Source: Paenibacillus sp. Marseille-Q4541 (GTDB lineage Bacteria > Bacillota > Bacilli > Paenibacillales > Paenibacillaceae). From it: a DNA stretch of 64,000 bases. A program made the translations under genes and the position numbers. Location: assembly GCF_018310695.1 (NCBI RefSeq), contig NZ_JAGXCY010000012.1, forward strand, positions 1 through 64,000, written 5' to 3'. Positions 29,866 through 39,080 of this stretch are shown one piece after another; positions within the stretch are counted from its first letter, which is position 1; each line of letters begins with the position of its first letter. Below the pieces are notes generated by a model. It was given only the letters and a program-made list of their open reading frames with translations, was not told where the DNA came from and searched no databases.

Positions 29866-30600
29866 ATGACGGATTCGCGTTATTTAAAAAGAACCATCCT
29901 AAAAGAAGAAATTTTTAGTCAATTTTTGAAAGGAACACGTAATCTTCGCATCTATCTACCGCCAGGTTACAACGAATTACTTAGCTACCCAGTCGTTTAC
30001 TGTCAAGATGGAGAAGAATTTTTCAACTTTGGTCGGATCGCAACCACTGCGAATCGCCTTATCCTTGATGAAGGTATCGAACCATTTATTGTAGTCGGTG
30101 TTGAAGTAGACGTGAAAGTAAGAACTCAGGAGTATGCTCCTTTCGGTGATCTGTTTGAAAATTACACCTCAGCCTTTGCGAAAGAAATTATTCCCTATAT
30201 TGAAGAGAAATATCCCGTACGCCGTTCAAAGGAAGAACGTATTTTAGCAGGTGATTCTCTAGGTGGCAGTGTATCCCTCCACCTTGCTCTTATGTACCCG
30301 GAATTATTCAGCAAAGTAATTAGCTTGTCAGGTGCTTTCTATGAAGAATCACAACAAATCTACGCTGAGGCTTCAGACTTGTCCTGGCTTGAGGTTTGGA
30401 TGATTGTCGGACTCCAGGAGAAGGATTTCAAATCAGATACCGGCGTTTTTGATTTTGTTGAATTAAACCGTAACACTCGCAAACTACTTGAAGATCGCGA
30501 TGCTTCCATCACTTATGCTGAAAAAGATGGAAAACATCAATGGGGCTTCTGGCAGAATGAACTTCCGGATGCACTAATGCACTTCCTTAATAAAGGGTAA
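29866..30600 (+). CDS. Alpha/beta-hydrolase esterase (putative esterase family)
   Basis: A 244-residue cytoplasmic protein of the enterochelin esterase/YieL-like group. It has the typical NLRIYLPPGY start of the fold, the oxyanion VVYCQDGEEFF, the nucleophile elbow GDSLGG (Ser at about residue 132) and a C-terminal KHQWGFW with the catalytic His. The substrate is unknown. It is divergent from the pdh operon. RBS AAAGGTGAT. Confidence 0.84.
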   Translation: MTDSRYLKRTILKEEIFSQFLKGTRNLRIYLPPGYNELLSYPVVYCQDGEEFFNFGRIATTANRLILDEGIEPFIVVGVEVDVKVRTQEYAPFGDLFENYTSAFAKEIIPYIEEKYPVRRSKEERILAGDSLGGSVSLHLALMYPELFSKVISLSGAFYEESQQIYAEASDLSWLEVWMIVGLQEKDFKSDTGVFDFVELNRNTRKLLEDRDASITYAEKDGKHQWGFWQNELPDALMHFLNKG

Positions 30601-30747
30601 CTCAGTACAACCACTGTTATATATAATTCAGATCGCTGTGCTTTTGGTAGATAAATACGGAGTTAAATAGGCTCTCTTTGCTTCTATTTTATAGCACATC
30701 GATCAGTTTCGAACCCATGATACCGTTTTCAAATAAGGTTTGTATAT

Positions 30748-30773
30748 AAGCCGGCTCACAGGCCGGCTCTTTT
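30748..30773. terminator. Terminator-like hairpin between esterase and phosphatase genes
   Basis: Stem AGCCGGC / GCCGGCT with a six-base loop, followed by CTTTTATT on the plus strand and TTATAT on the minus. Likely bidirectional though the T-runs are short. Confidence 0.6.
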
Positions 30774-30774
30774 A

Positions 30775-31239
30775 TTACAAATTTTCTTTTACAATTTTGT
30801 CCAGCAGCACTTCCGTTCCGAGATCAATAAGCCGATACACTTCCTCAAAGTTACCTGTGTAATATGGATCGGGTACTTCTCTTACTTTCTCATCAGGAAG
30901 CAAATTCATGAACTTAATAATTTGGGCATTTTCCGCTCCGCGCAATTTCCGAAGATTGACCTCATTCGAATCATCCATACAAATAATATAATCAAATTTA
31001 CCAAAATCCTCTTCCAGCACTTGTCTTGCTGTCATACCCTCATAACTGATTCCTTTGGAGGTTAATAAAGCAGTTGTACCTGCATGAGGTATTTTTCCGA
31101 TATGCCAATCCCCGGTACCCGCAGAATCCACCTTTATTGTGCCATTTAGTTGTCTTTCAGCAATTTTATGCCCCAGTACAGCTTCAGCCATAGGTGATCT
31201 ACATATATTACCTAAACATACAAATAGAATGTGTATCAT
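30775..31239 (-). CDS. Low-molecular-weight protein-tyrosine phosphatase family
   Basis: A 154-residue phosphatase. The P-loop FVCLGNICRSPMAEA (CX5RS) is at the N-terminus, and DPYYTGNFEEVY supplies the acid Asp loop. Family members dephosphorylate Tyr or Arg residues (YwlE, YfkJ); which one cannot be told. Start ATG after AAGGAAGAG. It lies 20 bases after the TRIC-family gene on the same strand. Confidence 0.93.
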   Translation of the reverse strand: MIHILFVCLGNICRSPMAEAVLGHKIAERQLNGTIKVDSAGTGDWHIGKIPHAGTTALLTSKGISYEGMTARQVLEEDFGKFDYIICMDDSNEVNLRKLRGAENAQIIKFMNLLPDEKVREVPDPYYTGNFEEVYRLIDLGTEVLLDKIVKENL

Positions 31240-31259
31240 AATTACTCGCTCTTCCTTTC

Positions 31260-31919
31260 TTACAAACTCTTTGTTTGATGATTATTTGTCCCTGCCTCAA
31301 TAACAGCTTCTCCGCTTGGTCTAAGTGATCTTCTTGGCAATCTCCACTTATAGTGTACGGATAACATACGTAACATAACTACCATTGTAAAAAGAACCAG
31401 TAAGCTCGTTGTGCTCTGCGTCATACCAAGTCCAATCAATAGTCCAGCCAAAATTGCCCACACCGCATAAATTTCATCTTTAAGTACAAGCGGCTTCCGT
31501 CCAGCGAGCAAATCTCGGATGATTCCTCCCCCAATACCTGTTAAGACCCCCGCTACAATAACCGCACTAATCGGGTGATTCATTTCTGTGGCGTAAAGTG
31601 CACCCTGAATCGCAAAAGCAGATAAACCAATGGCATCAAAAAACATCTCCGTTTTTTTCCAGTGACCGATCCATGGAATGGGCAGCACAAAAGCGATCGC
31701 GATCGAAATAAGAGCGAGTATAATTAATGTTCCTTGACTCCAAAGCATGGTAACAGGAACCCCAATGAGAACGTTTCGAATCACTCCTCCGCCAAAAGTC
31801 GTCACCAAACCGAGGACTACAATCCCCAAAATATCGTAATCTTCCTCCATGGCAACAAATGCTCCGGACATAGCAAAAGCGATCGTTCCTATAATACTGA
31901 AAACTTCAAATACACTCAT
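31260..31919 (-). CDS. TRIC-family (UPF0126) membrane protein
   Basis: A seven-helix membrane protein of about 219 residues with two repeated halves, each bearing the conserved GGGxxRD/N signature: TFGGGVIRNVLIG and GIGGGIIRDLLAGRKP. The family are prokaryotic TRIC cation channels (YvgT-like). The start is placed at the ATG at 31919 by homology (IIGTIAFAMSGAF just after it). The ribosome site is unclear: AAGGTGAGG is farther upstream, and a GTG at 31925 is also possible. Confidence 0.85.
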   Translation of the reverse strand: MSVFEVFSIIGTIAFAMSGAFVAMEEDYDILGIVVLGLVTTFGGGVIRNVLIGVPVTMLWSQGTLIILALISIAIAFVLPIPWIGHWKKTEMFFDAIGLSAFAIQGALYATEMNHPISAVIVAGVLTGIGGGIIRDLLAGRKPLVLKDEIYAVWAILAGLLIGLGMTQSTTSLLVLFTMVVMLRMLSVHYKWRLPRRSLRPSGEAVIEAGTNNHQTKSL

Positions 31920-32065
31920 ATCCACCGCGGTTTCAATCCTCACCTTATCAGTCAATAATAAACAACACTTTTCCCATTGTAGAAGACAGTATGCGGATTG
32001 TGCAACAACAAAATGTCCTCTATACTCAAGGATAGAAATGAACTCACAATCAAGAAGGTGTACTA

Positions 32066-32707
32066 ATGACTATACAAAGAGTAATAATTTTTACAGGAGG
32101 GTCTCTCGAAGAAAGCTACATCAAAGAAATCCAGTCAGATGATATCGTCATCGGTGCGGATTATGGGGCATGGTTCCTAGTCCAGCACGGAATTACACCC
32201 GAACTCTCTGCCGGGGACTTTGATTCCGTTACAGAGGACCAGCTTCGTAAAATACAGCAAAATAGCAAACAATTTGTTATTTGTGATCCCATTAACAAAA
32301 ATCTATCCGATACTGAGCTCGCACTAGAATATGCGATGGAAATGAAGCCCCGAGAGATTGTCATTTTTGGCGCAATCGGAACTAGACTAGATCATACCCT
32401 TGCTAACATTCAAATTATGTCCAAGGTATGTAAACAAGGAATTGAGTGTTCCATTCAAAATACTCATAATCGATTAACGATTACGGACTCGGTACATATC
32501 GTTCATAAAAATGATTTTCCATATGTGTCACTTATCCCTCTTACAAATTCCGTTACCGGGATTACCCTTGAAGGTTTTATGTATCCTCTGCAAGAAGCCA
32601 CTCTCTCCATTGGTGATTCCCTTGGGATTAGCAACCGGTTATTGGGTGATAAAGGTACGGTAACGATAAGTGAAGGTTTACTGTTAGTGATTCAAAGCAA
32701 GGATTAA
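32066..32707 (+). CDS. thiN: Thiamine pyrophosphokinase
   Basis: Makes TPP from thiamine and ATP. 213 residues. Signature elements: GADYGAWFLVQHGITPELSAGDFDSV (metal-binding Asp), KNLSDTELALEYA and GAIGTRLDHTLANI. Start ATG after AGAAGGTG. It stands alone, about 3 kb from the thiazole operon, and its product TPP is the ligand of the riboswitch there. Confidence 0.95.
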   Translation: MTIQRVIIFTGGSLEESYIKEIQSDDIVIGADYGAWFLVQHGITPELSAGDFDSVTEDQLRKIQQNSKQFVICDPINKNLSDTELALEYAMEMKPREIVIFGAIGTRLDHTLANIQIMSKVCKQGIECSIQNTHNRLTITDSVHIVHKNDFPYVSLIPLTNSVTGITLEGFMYPLQEATLSIGDSLGISNRLLGDKGTVTISEGLLLVIQSKD

Positions 32708-32718
32708 AAACAATATTA

Positions 32719-32753
32719 AAAATCCACTCACAGAGTTGTGAATGGATTTTTTT
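32719..32753. terminator. Terminator of thiN
   Basis: Stem AAATCCACTCAC / GTGAATGGATTT with a T-run on the plus strand. It may also end the convergent thiF transcript. Confidence 0.75.
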
Positions 32754-32778
32754 ATTTGTATGAATAATCCCCTAGAAA

Positions 32779-33855
32779 TCAACCAAAATATCGGTGGTAC
32801 AATGTTTTTGCCTCTGCCTTATCCTTGGTGCCGTGAATAAGTACTCGCCCATCTTTAAATATGACCATTCGGTGTGTGTCCAGCTGAAAAGAAATCAGAA
32901 ACGGATTGTGTTCTACCTTCCCTTGATTCAGTCCGCGTAGGCGCTTAGCAGTAAGCTCTAGATCCCACTCTTTCTTGCGAGCAGGTCGTATTTGAACGGT
33001 ATCTCTTCCACACAAAACTTCAGATCTATCGTTATTTGCAGCGTTTAAAAATGGATAGGTACGATCTGCACCACAGGAAAGACAATTTGGATTTCTAGCA
33101 AGGTCAACACCAATGGACGTATATTCATTACGCCACATATCAAATGACAATAACTTTTTACGCATGGCATCATAATTCCCACTGAGCCATTTAAAAGCTT
33201 CCATCGTCTGGTTAGCCGTTACCATCTGTACCGCCTGCGGCAATATTCCTGCGGTATCACATGTATCCCCACCTAAAGGAACTTCTCCCAGCAAACAATT
33301 AAGGCATGGCGTTTTGCCCGGAATAAAGGTGTATGTAATTCCATAACTGCCCACACATCCTCCATAAATCCATGGAATACCGTACTTTTGGGACATGTCA
33401 TTTATAATTAGTCTTGTATCGAAATTATCTGTTGCATCCATAACAAGATCTGTATTTTCTATAAGAACGTCTAGTTCATCTATTCCTGCGTCCATGACAT
33501 GTATCTCTACATTAATTTCCGAGTTAATTGCTTGAAGCCGTTTTTGTGCTGCAACTGCTTTTGGAAGCCGCTGCCGAACATCTTCTTCATTGTAGAGCTG
33601 TTGTCTTTGCAGATTGGACCATTCTACATAATCACGGTCAACTATAGTTAGGTGACCTACGCCCCCTCTTGCTAGCGTCTCGGCAACACCGGTACCCAGT
33701 GCACCCGCACCAATAACCAGCACTCGGCTGTTGATTAATTTGTTTTGACCTTCCCTGCCAAATGGAGCGAACAACTCTTGTCTTGAATATCGCTCATGAT
33801 GCTGTTTTTCATTACATTTTTCTATCATTTGTTCAGACTGAACTTCCTCGTTCAA
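32779..33855 (-). CDS. thiF: ThiF/MoeB/HesA family adenylyltransferase
   Basis: Activates the C-terminal glycine of ThiS by adenylation for sulfur transfer. 358 residues. ATP site [33 protein letters not shown], and a zinc site from CLNC and CLSC pairs. The C-terminal extension (from about residue 270) is not a rhodanese domain and has no motif I recognise. The TTG start overlaps the thiG stop (TTGA). The role as ThiF is assigned from the operon; MoeB-like proteins share the same motifs. Confidence 0.9.
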   Translation of the reverse strand: MNEEVQSEQMIEKCNEKQHHERYSRQELFAPFGREGQNKLINSRVLVIGAGALGTGVAETLARGGVGHLTIVDRDYVEWSNLQRQQLYNEEDVRQRLPKAVAAQKRLQAINSEINVEIHVMDAGIDELDVLIENTDLVMDATDNFDTRLIINDMSQKYGIPWIYGGCVGSYGITYTFIPGKTPCLNCLLGEVPLGGDTCDTAGILPQAVQMVTANQTMEAFKWLSGNYDAMRKKLLSFDMWRNEYTSIGVDLARNPNCLSCGADRTYPFLNAANNDRSEVLCGRDTVQIRPARKKEWDLELTAKRLRGLNQGKVEHNPFLISFQLDTHRMVIFKDGRVLIHGTKDKAEAKTLYHRYFG

Positions 33856-34619
33856 TTGTGAATCATCCCTTCTAGCGGACTGCTTGCCGCAGCATAACGT
33901 TTAACTGGGATCATACCTGACTCGTATGCTTTCCTTCCTGCCCATACTGCATATTTCATTGCTTCCGCCATCATAACCGGATCGCCGGCTCCAGACACAG
34001 CGGAATTTAGAAGCACAGCATCAGCACCGAGTTCCATCGCATGTGCTGCATCGCGAGGCGAACGGATTCCTGCGTCAACAATAACAGGCACAGCAGCTTG
34101 TTCAATGATTAACTCCAGGGCTCTCGGATTATTAATCCCTTGTCCCGACCCTATTGGGGATGCCCCTGGCATAACAGCATGAACCCCCATTAATTGAAGT
34201 CTTTTAGCAAGTATAACATCATCAGATATATACGGGAGAACGATAAAATCTTCCTCAAGCAAAATTTCACATGCTTTTACAGTCTCTATCGGATCAGGAA
34301 GCAGCGTTCTTTCATCCCCAATCACTTCTACCTTGATCATATCACATAGGCCTGAGGCTTTGGCGAGTCTAGCAATTCTTACTGCTTCTTCTGCCGTCTT
34401 TGCTCCCGCTGTATTAGGTAATAAAGTGTATTTAGAAAGATCGAGCTGGTCTAAAAAGTGAGCTTCTTTTTTCTGATCCAAATTAAGTCTTCTTACAGCA
34501 AAAGTAAGGATCTCTGTTTCTGAAATATCGACAGCTTTTCCTTGGATAAGAAGATCTTCAAATTTACCTGTACCAAGCAATAAGCGAGATTTAAAGCTAT
34601 ATTTTCCTATCGTTAACAT
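33852..34619 (-). CDS. thiG: Thiazole synthase
   Basis: Builds the thiazole phosphate ring from deoxyxylulose-phosphate, dehydroglycine and ThiS-thiocarboxylate. 255 residues, TIM barrel. LLGTGKFED at the start, the Schiff-base Lys in [22 protein letters not shown], and the phosphate-binding [25 protein letters not shown]. Start two bases after thiS. Confidence 0.96.
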   Translation of the reverse strand: MLTIGKYSFKSRLLLGTGKFEDLLIQGKAVDISETEILTFAVRRLNLDQKKEAHFLDQLDLSKYTLLPNTAGAKTAEEAVRIARLAKASGLCDMIKVEVIGDERTLLPDPIETVKACEILLEEDFIVLPYISDDVILAKRLQLMGVHAVMPGASPIGSGQGINNPRALELIIEQAAVPVIVDAGIRSPRDAAHAMELGADAVLLNSAVSGAGDPVMMAEAMKYAVWAGRKAYESGMIPVKRYAAASSPLEGMIHN

Positions 34620-34621
34620 CG

Positions 34622-34825
34622 TTAACCGCCTCCTACAAAATGTACGATTTCAATGTGATCTCCATCTTTGAGCAGCGTGCTTGTGTGCATCTCTTTGGTC
34701 AAAATATGATCATTGCACTCAATGACGACTGTTTTCACTCCTAATTCCAATGATTCCAGTAAATCTTGAACACTAATCTGTGTATCTTCTAATTGCATGA
34801 ACTGCCCGTTTACTCTTAACTTCAA
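34622..34825 (-). CDS. thiS: Sulfur carrier protein ThiS
   Basis: 67-residue ubiquitin-fold sulfur carrier. It ends EIVHFVGGG, as the Bacillus protein does; the C-terminal glycine is adenylated and thiocarboxylated. The TTG start follows GGAGAGGAG and overlaps the thiO stop by four bases. Confidence 0.93.
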   Translation of the reverse strand: MKLRVNGQFMQLEDTQISVQDLLESLELGVKTVVIECNDHILTKEMHTSTLLKDGDHIEIVHFVGGG

Positions 34826-35976
34826 TGAATAACACTCCTCTCCTTTAAAAGTCTGCTAGCTGAAAACGTTGAAATCCCTGTCTCTTCTTCAGATTCTCCT
34901 GATAGCAATCGGCTAATCGTTTCTCCAGTAACTGCACTAAGTAAAATCCCGTTGCGATAATGACCTAGTGCGAGATACAATCCTCGAAGTCCAGGGTAAG
35001 CTCCAATATAGGGTAATCCATCTATCGTTTGTGGGCGCAAGCCTGCCCATGTTCGAAGAAATGAAGCTTCACCTATTTCTGGAATCCACTCGGCAGCCTT
35101 GTGCAAAAGTGAATTCATTCCAGTAATACTCACCTTTTTGTCCCAATCGTGCGGAATACTGGTTGCACCAACCCATATTTCATTGCCCGGCTTAGGAACA
35201 ATATAAATATCATGAGTATAAATCGTATAACGTAAAGGTTCTCTTGGCATCGTTAGAGCGACAATTTCTCCTTTAACAGGATAGGTGCACAATTCAATTC
35301 CTAAAGAGCGAAGTATTGAACTACTACCTAGCCCTGCTGCAACGACGACTTTCCCCGCTGTAAAAGTACCTTTATTCGTCTCAACACCTGTAATTCGGTC
35401 ATTTTCGATTAACAGTTTGGAAACTGCACATTTATCCATAAATACAGCTCCGTTACCTGCTGCACCTTTGATATAAGACGCTGTTAATTGGGCAGGCAAA
35501 AGTTGTTGTTCCTGAGGATAAAACAAGGCGCCCTGTGCTTTATTCGTAATGAATGGAATTTCGTTTTGTAATTTGCCACGATCCCACCAATGCTGTTTGC
35601 TGGTTAAGTCAGTAGTTGATGCTCGCTTCGTACTGAAGTATCCCTCTTCCATTAATGGAACTACAAAACCAGAACGGTTCATTGCTACATCTACTGTACT
35701 ATGGAGTTTCAGTTCTTCAATTAAGGGCCCCATCAACTGCTGACTGCGAAATGCCCACTTTCTAAGTAGTTCCGAAGGGAAATGTTCAAGTTGTGCTGCG
35801 ATCATACCTGCCGCATCTCCGGAAGCCCCGCTCGCCTGATTGAAGCCTTCAAGCTGCAATACATCTCTGCCGTCACGAGACAAATAGTAAGCAATGGCTG
35901 AGCCGATAACACCGCCTCCGATAATAAGCACTTCAAAGTTCCATTTGGTTTCTTCGTTTTGCTGAGTCAATGCCAA
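34822..35976 (-). CDS. thiO: Glycine oxidase
   Basis: FAD enzyme that oxidises glycine to dehydroglycine for the thiazole ring. 384 residues. FAD dinucleotide site VLIIGGGVIGSAIAYYLSR, GDAAGMIAAQLE, and the C-terminal GLRPQTIDGLPYIG and LALGHYRNGILLSAVTGE. TTG start after AAGGAGG. 21 bases after tenI. Confidence 0.95.
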   Translation of the reverse strand: MALTQQNEETKWNFEVLIIGGGVIGSAIAYYLSRDGRDVLQLEGFNQASGASGDAAGMIAAQLEHFPSELLRKWAFRSQQLMGPLIEELKLHSTVDVAMNRSGFVVPLMEEGYFSTKRASTTDLTSKQHWWDRGKLQNEIPFITNKAQGALFYPQEQQLLPAQLTASYIKGAAGNGAVFMDKCAVSKLLIENDRITGVETNKGTFTAGKVVVAAGLGSSSILRSLGIELCTYPVKGEIVALTMPREPLRYTIYTHDIYIVPKPGNEIWVGATSIPHDWDKKVSITGMNSLLHKAAEWIPEIGEASFLRTWAGLRPQTIDGLPYIGAYPGLRGLYLALGHYRNGILLSAVTGETISRLLSGESEEETGISTFSASRLLKERSVIH

Positions 35977-35997
35977 TGGTATTGCCTCCTTTTTTCT

Positions 35998-36669
35998 TCA
36001 ATTGCTGATCTCACCGAAATGGTTTAATTCATTCCTATACCTGAGTACAGCTGCGAGTGGAGCTTGACTTTGTAATACCCCTGAGATTACAGCAATACCA
36101 CTTGCTCCAGCCAAAATCACTTCTTTAACCCTTTCAGGTGTGATCCCTCCAATTGCAATAACAGGTAAATCTGCACCTTCACATACCTCACTAAGCGAAG
36201 AAATCCCCCTCGGGGAGAGCCCAGATTTACTTGTGGAAGGATAAATATGTCCATAAAATACATAATCGGCTCCGTTTTTTTTAGCCATTTTAGCTTCCTC
36301 AAGAGAGTGGACTGAAACACCGAGCCTTGAAAAAAATTGCTGATTTCCCTCCGTATGCAAAACCTGTCTTTTATATGATGGAGGACCTTTCATGGTGTGT
36401 TCTATTTCCCTCATACCAACGTGAAGAGCACCCGTCTTATACGCAAACGCAAGCTCCTCTTGACGATTCAGTGTCAATTTATCCATGGGCACCTTCAAGT
36501 CTAGTAAACGGCGGATCATTCGATCTATTTCTTCGGCTGAATAGGAATGCTTACGAAGATGCAGTGAACTAACTAACGGCCATATAGCTGCAAAACTTTC
36601 GATTTCCGAATCACAACGATGAGGCAGATTGGAAGAAATAACATGAAATTCTAAGCTTTGAGTCGGCAA
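35998..36669 (-). CDS. tenI: Thiazole tautomerase TenI
   Basis: Isomerises the thiazole phosphate product. 223 residues, TIM barrel. LHLRKHS at strand 2, LTLNRQEELA, the SVHSLEEA segment, YGHIYPSTSKSGLSPRG (the catalytic His region of Bacillus TenI is kept) and VIAIGGITPERVKEVILAGASGIAV. The start is taken as TTG at 36669 because GGGAGG is 9 bases ahead of it; an ATG seven codons earlier has no site. Unlike B. subtilis, no tenA or thiD accompanies it. Confidence 0.92.
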   Translation of the reverse strand: MPTQSLEFHVISSNLPHRCDSEIESFAAIWPLVSSLHLRKHSYSAEEIDRMIRRLLDLKVPMDKLTLNRQEELAFAYKTGALHVGMREIEHTMKGPPSYKRQVLHTEGNQQFFSRLGVSVHSLEEAKMAKKNGADYVFYGHIYPSTSKSGLSPRGISSLSEVCEGADLPVIAIGGITPERVKEVILAGASGIAVISGVLQSQAPLAAVLRYRNELNHFGEISN

Positions 36670-36821
36670 ACTTCCTTGCCTCCCTCCCATTTCTTAGCAG
36701 ACAGCTCATAAACGTTCAGATTTGTTCTCGTGTAGTTTTGAACACAAAGCGATGTTTGCACTGTAGCTAATGGATTTTAACGAATGAACACAACTTGCTA
36801 TGAAAAAATGGCTATGAACAC

Positions 36822-36851
36822 AAAAAAACCACTCCTCGTAAGGAGTGGTTT
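36822..36851 (-). terminator. Terminator in the thi leader (expression platform)
   Basis: AAACCACTCCT / AGGAGTGGTTT with a 4-base loop followed by seven T on the minus strand. It sits between the TPP aptamer and tenI, so it is a likely premature terminator. The 5' arm CCACTCC is complementary to GGAAGTGG at the 3' end of the aptamer. Confidence 0.85.
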
Positions 36852-36986
36852 GGTTAGGCGTAATCGAAAATAAGCGTTCACTGAAGTGATATTATAGCAA
36901 AAGGATTTAATTCCTACATGCTATTACACCGCTCTAGATCTATGCTCATTCAATAGCGACAAACTTATACTAGCCGTTCTGCTAGT

Positions 36987-37074
36987 CCACTTCCCTACGC
37001 TGGTCTTAACCAGATCAGGTTCAAAGGGTCCGGAACATATCCATCTCAGCCGACAAAGCGGCCCCCCTAGTGAT
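36987..37074 (-). ncRNA. TPP riboswitch (THI element)
   Basis: Aptamer read on the minus strand: CACTAGGGGGGCC, then the core GGCTGAGATGG, ACCCTTTGAACCTGATCTGG, GTTAAGACCAGCGTAGGGAAGTGG. These match the conserved THI box, including CTGAGA, ACC(C)..GAACCTGATCTGGTTA-TACCAGCG and TAGGGAAGT. P1 pairs CACT with AGTG. It controls tenI-thiO-thiS-thiG-thiF. Confidence 0.97.
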
Positions 37075-37156
37075 TCGTTTCATTATTAAGTTATGTTCAG
37101 ATCGTAATTTTAACACAGAAGAAAATATTTGTAAAAGTGTGTTCTTTTTCTACAGG

Positions 37157-38707
37157 TTACACTTTTTGAGACCATTCTTCTACATTCCATGTTTTCGTTA
37201 CCCAATCTTCATAAAAATCAGGTTCATGTGATACGAGAATTACAGTGCCTTTAAATTCTTTTAGCGCACGTTTCAGTTCTTCTTTGGCGATAACATCCAA
37301 GTGATTGGTAGGTTCGTCAAATAGAATCCAGTTTGTTTCGCGCATCATCAGTTTGCACAGCCGCACTTTAGCCTGTTCGCCACCGCTCAGCATAGAAAGA
37401 GGTCTCGTAATATGCTCATTTTTGAGTCCACACCTTGCAAGATGAGCGCGAACTTCGTGCTGATTTAGATGAGAAAATTCATTCCAGACATCGTCAATAG
37501 GCGTGATTTTCTCAGGCCGAACTTCCTGTTCAAAATAAGAAGGAAACAAAAAGTCTCCTAGATATGTTTTCCCGCTGAAAGTCGGAATCTTACCGAGTAT
37601 TGTCTTCAGTAACGTGGATTTACCAACACCATTACATCCGACAATTGCAATTTTATCTCCCCGCTCAATTGTCATCGTCATCTTCGGAAGAAGGGCACGG
37701 TCATACCCAATTTCAAAATTAATACCTTCGAACACCGTTTTACCGCTTGCTCTTGCTTCTTTAAATCCAAATATAGGTTTAGCAGCTTCTTCTGGGCGAT
37801 CAATGCGTTCAAGTCGATCCAGTTTCTTCTCTCGGCTCTTTGCTCGTCCAGAAGTGGAAGCTCTAGCTTTGTTACGCTGAATGAAATCTTCCTGTTTCTT
37901 AATGAACTCCTGCTGCTTCTCATAAGCTTCAATATGCTGGGTCTTATTCATATCGGCCATTTCCAGGAATTTTTCGTAATTAGCTGTATACCGAGTTAGC
38001 TTCGCAAATTCCAGATGATAGATAACATTAACAACCTTATTCATAAACTCCGTATCATGTGAAATAAGCATAAACGAGTACGGATAATCATTTAAATAAC
38101 GTGTGAGCCATTCAATGTGCTCTACGTCCAAATAGTTCGTAGGCTCATCCAAAAGTAGAACATTGGGTTTTTCTAAGAGCAGCTTTGCAAGCAGAACTTT
38201 TGTTCGTTGTCCCCCACTCAGCGCGGACACGTCCCGATCAAGTCCAATAGCAGACAGCCCTAGCCCGTTAGCCATTTCTTCGACTTTTACATCAATGAGG
38301 TAGAAATCTCCGATTTCCAGTTGTTCCTGAATTTCACCCATTTCCTCAAGCAATTGCTCAAGTTCCTCTGGACTGGCATCACTCATTCGGTCTGTGATAA
38401 CCATCATTTCCTTTTCCAATTCTAGCAAAGGTAAAAATGCATCCTTAAGTACATCTCGAATTGTTTTTCCTGGAGTCAACTTGGTATGCTGATCCAAATA
38501 CCCGTAACGAACCTTCGGCGTCCATTCTACCTTTCCGCTATCTTTGAGAAGCTGGCCTGTTAGAATATTCATTAGCGTCGATTTCCCGACTCCGTTGGCT
38601 CCAACAATACCAACACGTTCCCCTGCAAGCAATCGGAATGATACATTTTTAAATAAAGTGCGGTCTCCAAAATTGTGACTTACATTGTCAACAGTCAATA
38701 AACTCAT
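37157..38707 (-). CDS. ABC-F family ATPase (YkpA/YbiT type)
   Basis: A 516-residue soluble protein with two ABC domains and no membrane segments. Walker A GANGVGKST and GCNGVGKST; signatures LSGGQRTK and LSGGEQAK; Walker B LLLDEPTNYLD and ILFDEPTNHLD, then ISHD/VSHE. The interdomain linker (about 235-305) is charged and helical. ABC-F proteins act on ribosomes in translation or antibiotic protection. The TNYLD and TNHLD endings and lack of a C-terminal tail fit the housekeeping YkpA group rather than a specialised resistance factor. Confidence 0.92.
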   Translation of the reverse strand: MSLLTVDNVSHNFGDRTLFKNVSFRLLAGERVGIVGANGVGKSTLMNILTGQLLKDSGKVEWTPKVRYGYLDQHTKLTPGKTIRDVLKDAFLPLLELEKEMMVITDRMSDASPEELEQLLEEMGEIQEQLEIGDFYLIDVKVEEMANGLGLSAIGLDRDVSALSGGQRTKVLLAKLLLEKPNVLLLDEPTNYLDVEHIEWLTRYLNDYPYSFMLISHDTEFMNKVVNVIYHLEFAKLTRYTANYEKFLEMADMNKTQHIEAYEKQQEFIKKQEDFIQRNKARASTSGRAKSREKKLDRLERIDRPEEAAKPIFGFKEARASGKTVFEGINFEIGYDRALLPKMTMTIERGDKIAIVGCNGVGKSTLLKTILGKIPTFSGKTYLGDFLFPSYFEQEVRPEKITPIDDVWNEFSHLNQHEVRAHLARCGLKNEHITRPLSMLSGGEQAKVRLCKLMMRETNWILFDEPTNHLDVIAKEELKRALKEFKGTVILVSHEPDFYEDWVTKTWNVEEWSQKV

Positions 38708-38815
38708 AAGCGTGCGATTGGCTCCTATCTGTATGGCAGTATGCCTTTTCTATCTTGTTTGTCTTTTTTTATCAATTGCTAAATATTCCGTAAATGCTAT
38801 TAATGTATATGGACA

Positions 38816-38845
38816 TTTACCGAAAAATCTAATCTAGACTATAAT
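38816..38845 (+). promoter_or_regulatory. Orphan plus-strand promoter
   Basis: TTTACC, 18 bases, TATAAT (38840-38845). No plus-strand gene follows for about 20 kb. It would produce RNA through the IS-end hairpin and toward the antisense of the pilus genes. Confidence 0.45.
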
Positions 38846-38859
38846 AGCATATTTTCTGC

Positions 38860-38886
38860 TTCCTCCGCGGGCTAAAGCACGGGGAA
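38860..38886 (-). mobile_element. Possible right-end remnant of an IS200/IS605-like element
   Basis: On the minus strand TTCCCCGTG pairs with CGCGGAGGAA around CTTTAGCC, with one bulge. The CCCCGTGCTTTAGC...GGAGG pattern closely resembles the end hairpin beyond tnpB in IS200/IS605 elements. No tnpB or tnpA coding remains, so it would be a scar only. Confidence 0.35.
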
Positions 38887-38957
38887 TTCTTACTAATGTG
38901 TTTCCAGTATTCAATAGTAACATAAATTGATAAAGTTTCAGATTAAAAAGGAGCTTA

Positions 38958-39080
38958 TCAGTGTAATCCATCCGGTTCTAACGAAGTTTTCATCCTGCTT
39001 AGTATGATGAGTAACAAAAAGACTCCACCAGCATTTAGCCAGAGGAATCTCCAAAGAACAGTCTTATGCTTACGAGTCAA
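38958..39080 (-). other. Short open frame of unknown status
   Basis: About 40 codons on the minus strand that include a strongly hydrophobic run (WRFLWLNAGGVFLLLIILSR) after a basic stretch. The only start is a TTG without a visible ribosome site. It could be a degraded tail of a membrane protein or a real small protein of the adjacent pilus locus. Confidence 0.2.

Noticed and set aside
30601-30747. Imperfect inverted repeat GATCGCTGTGCT / TAGCACATCGATC
   Set aside because: Mismatches and a long loop; no function or transcript signal apparent.
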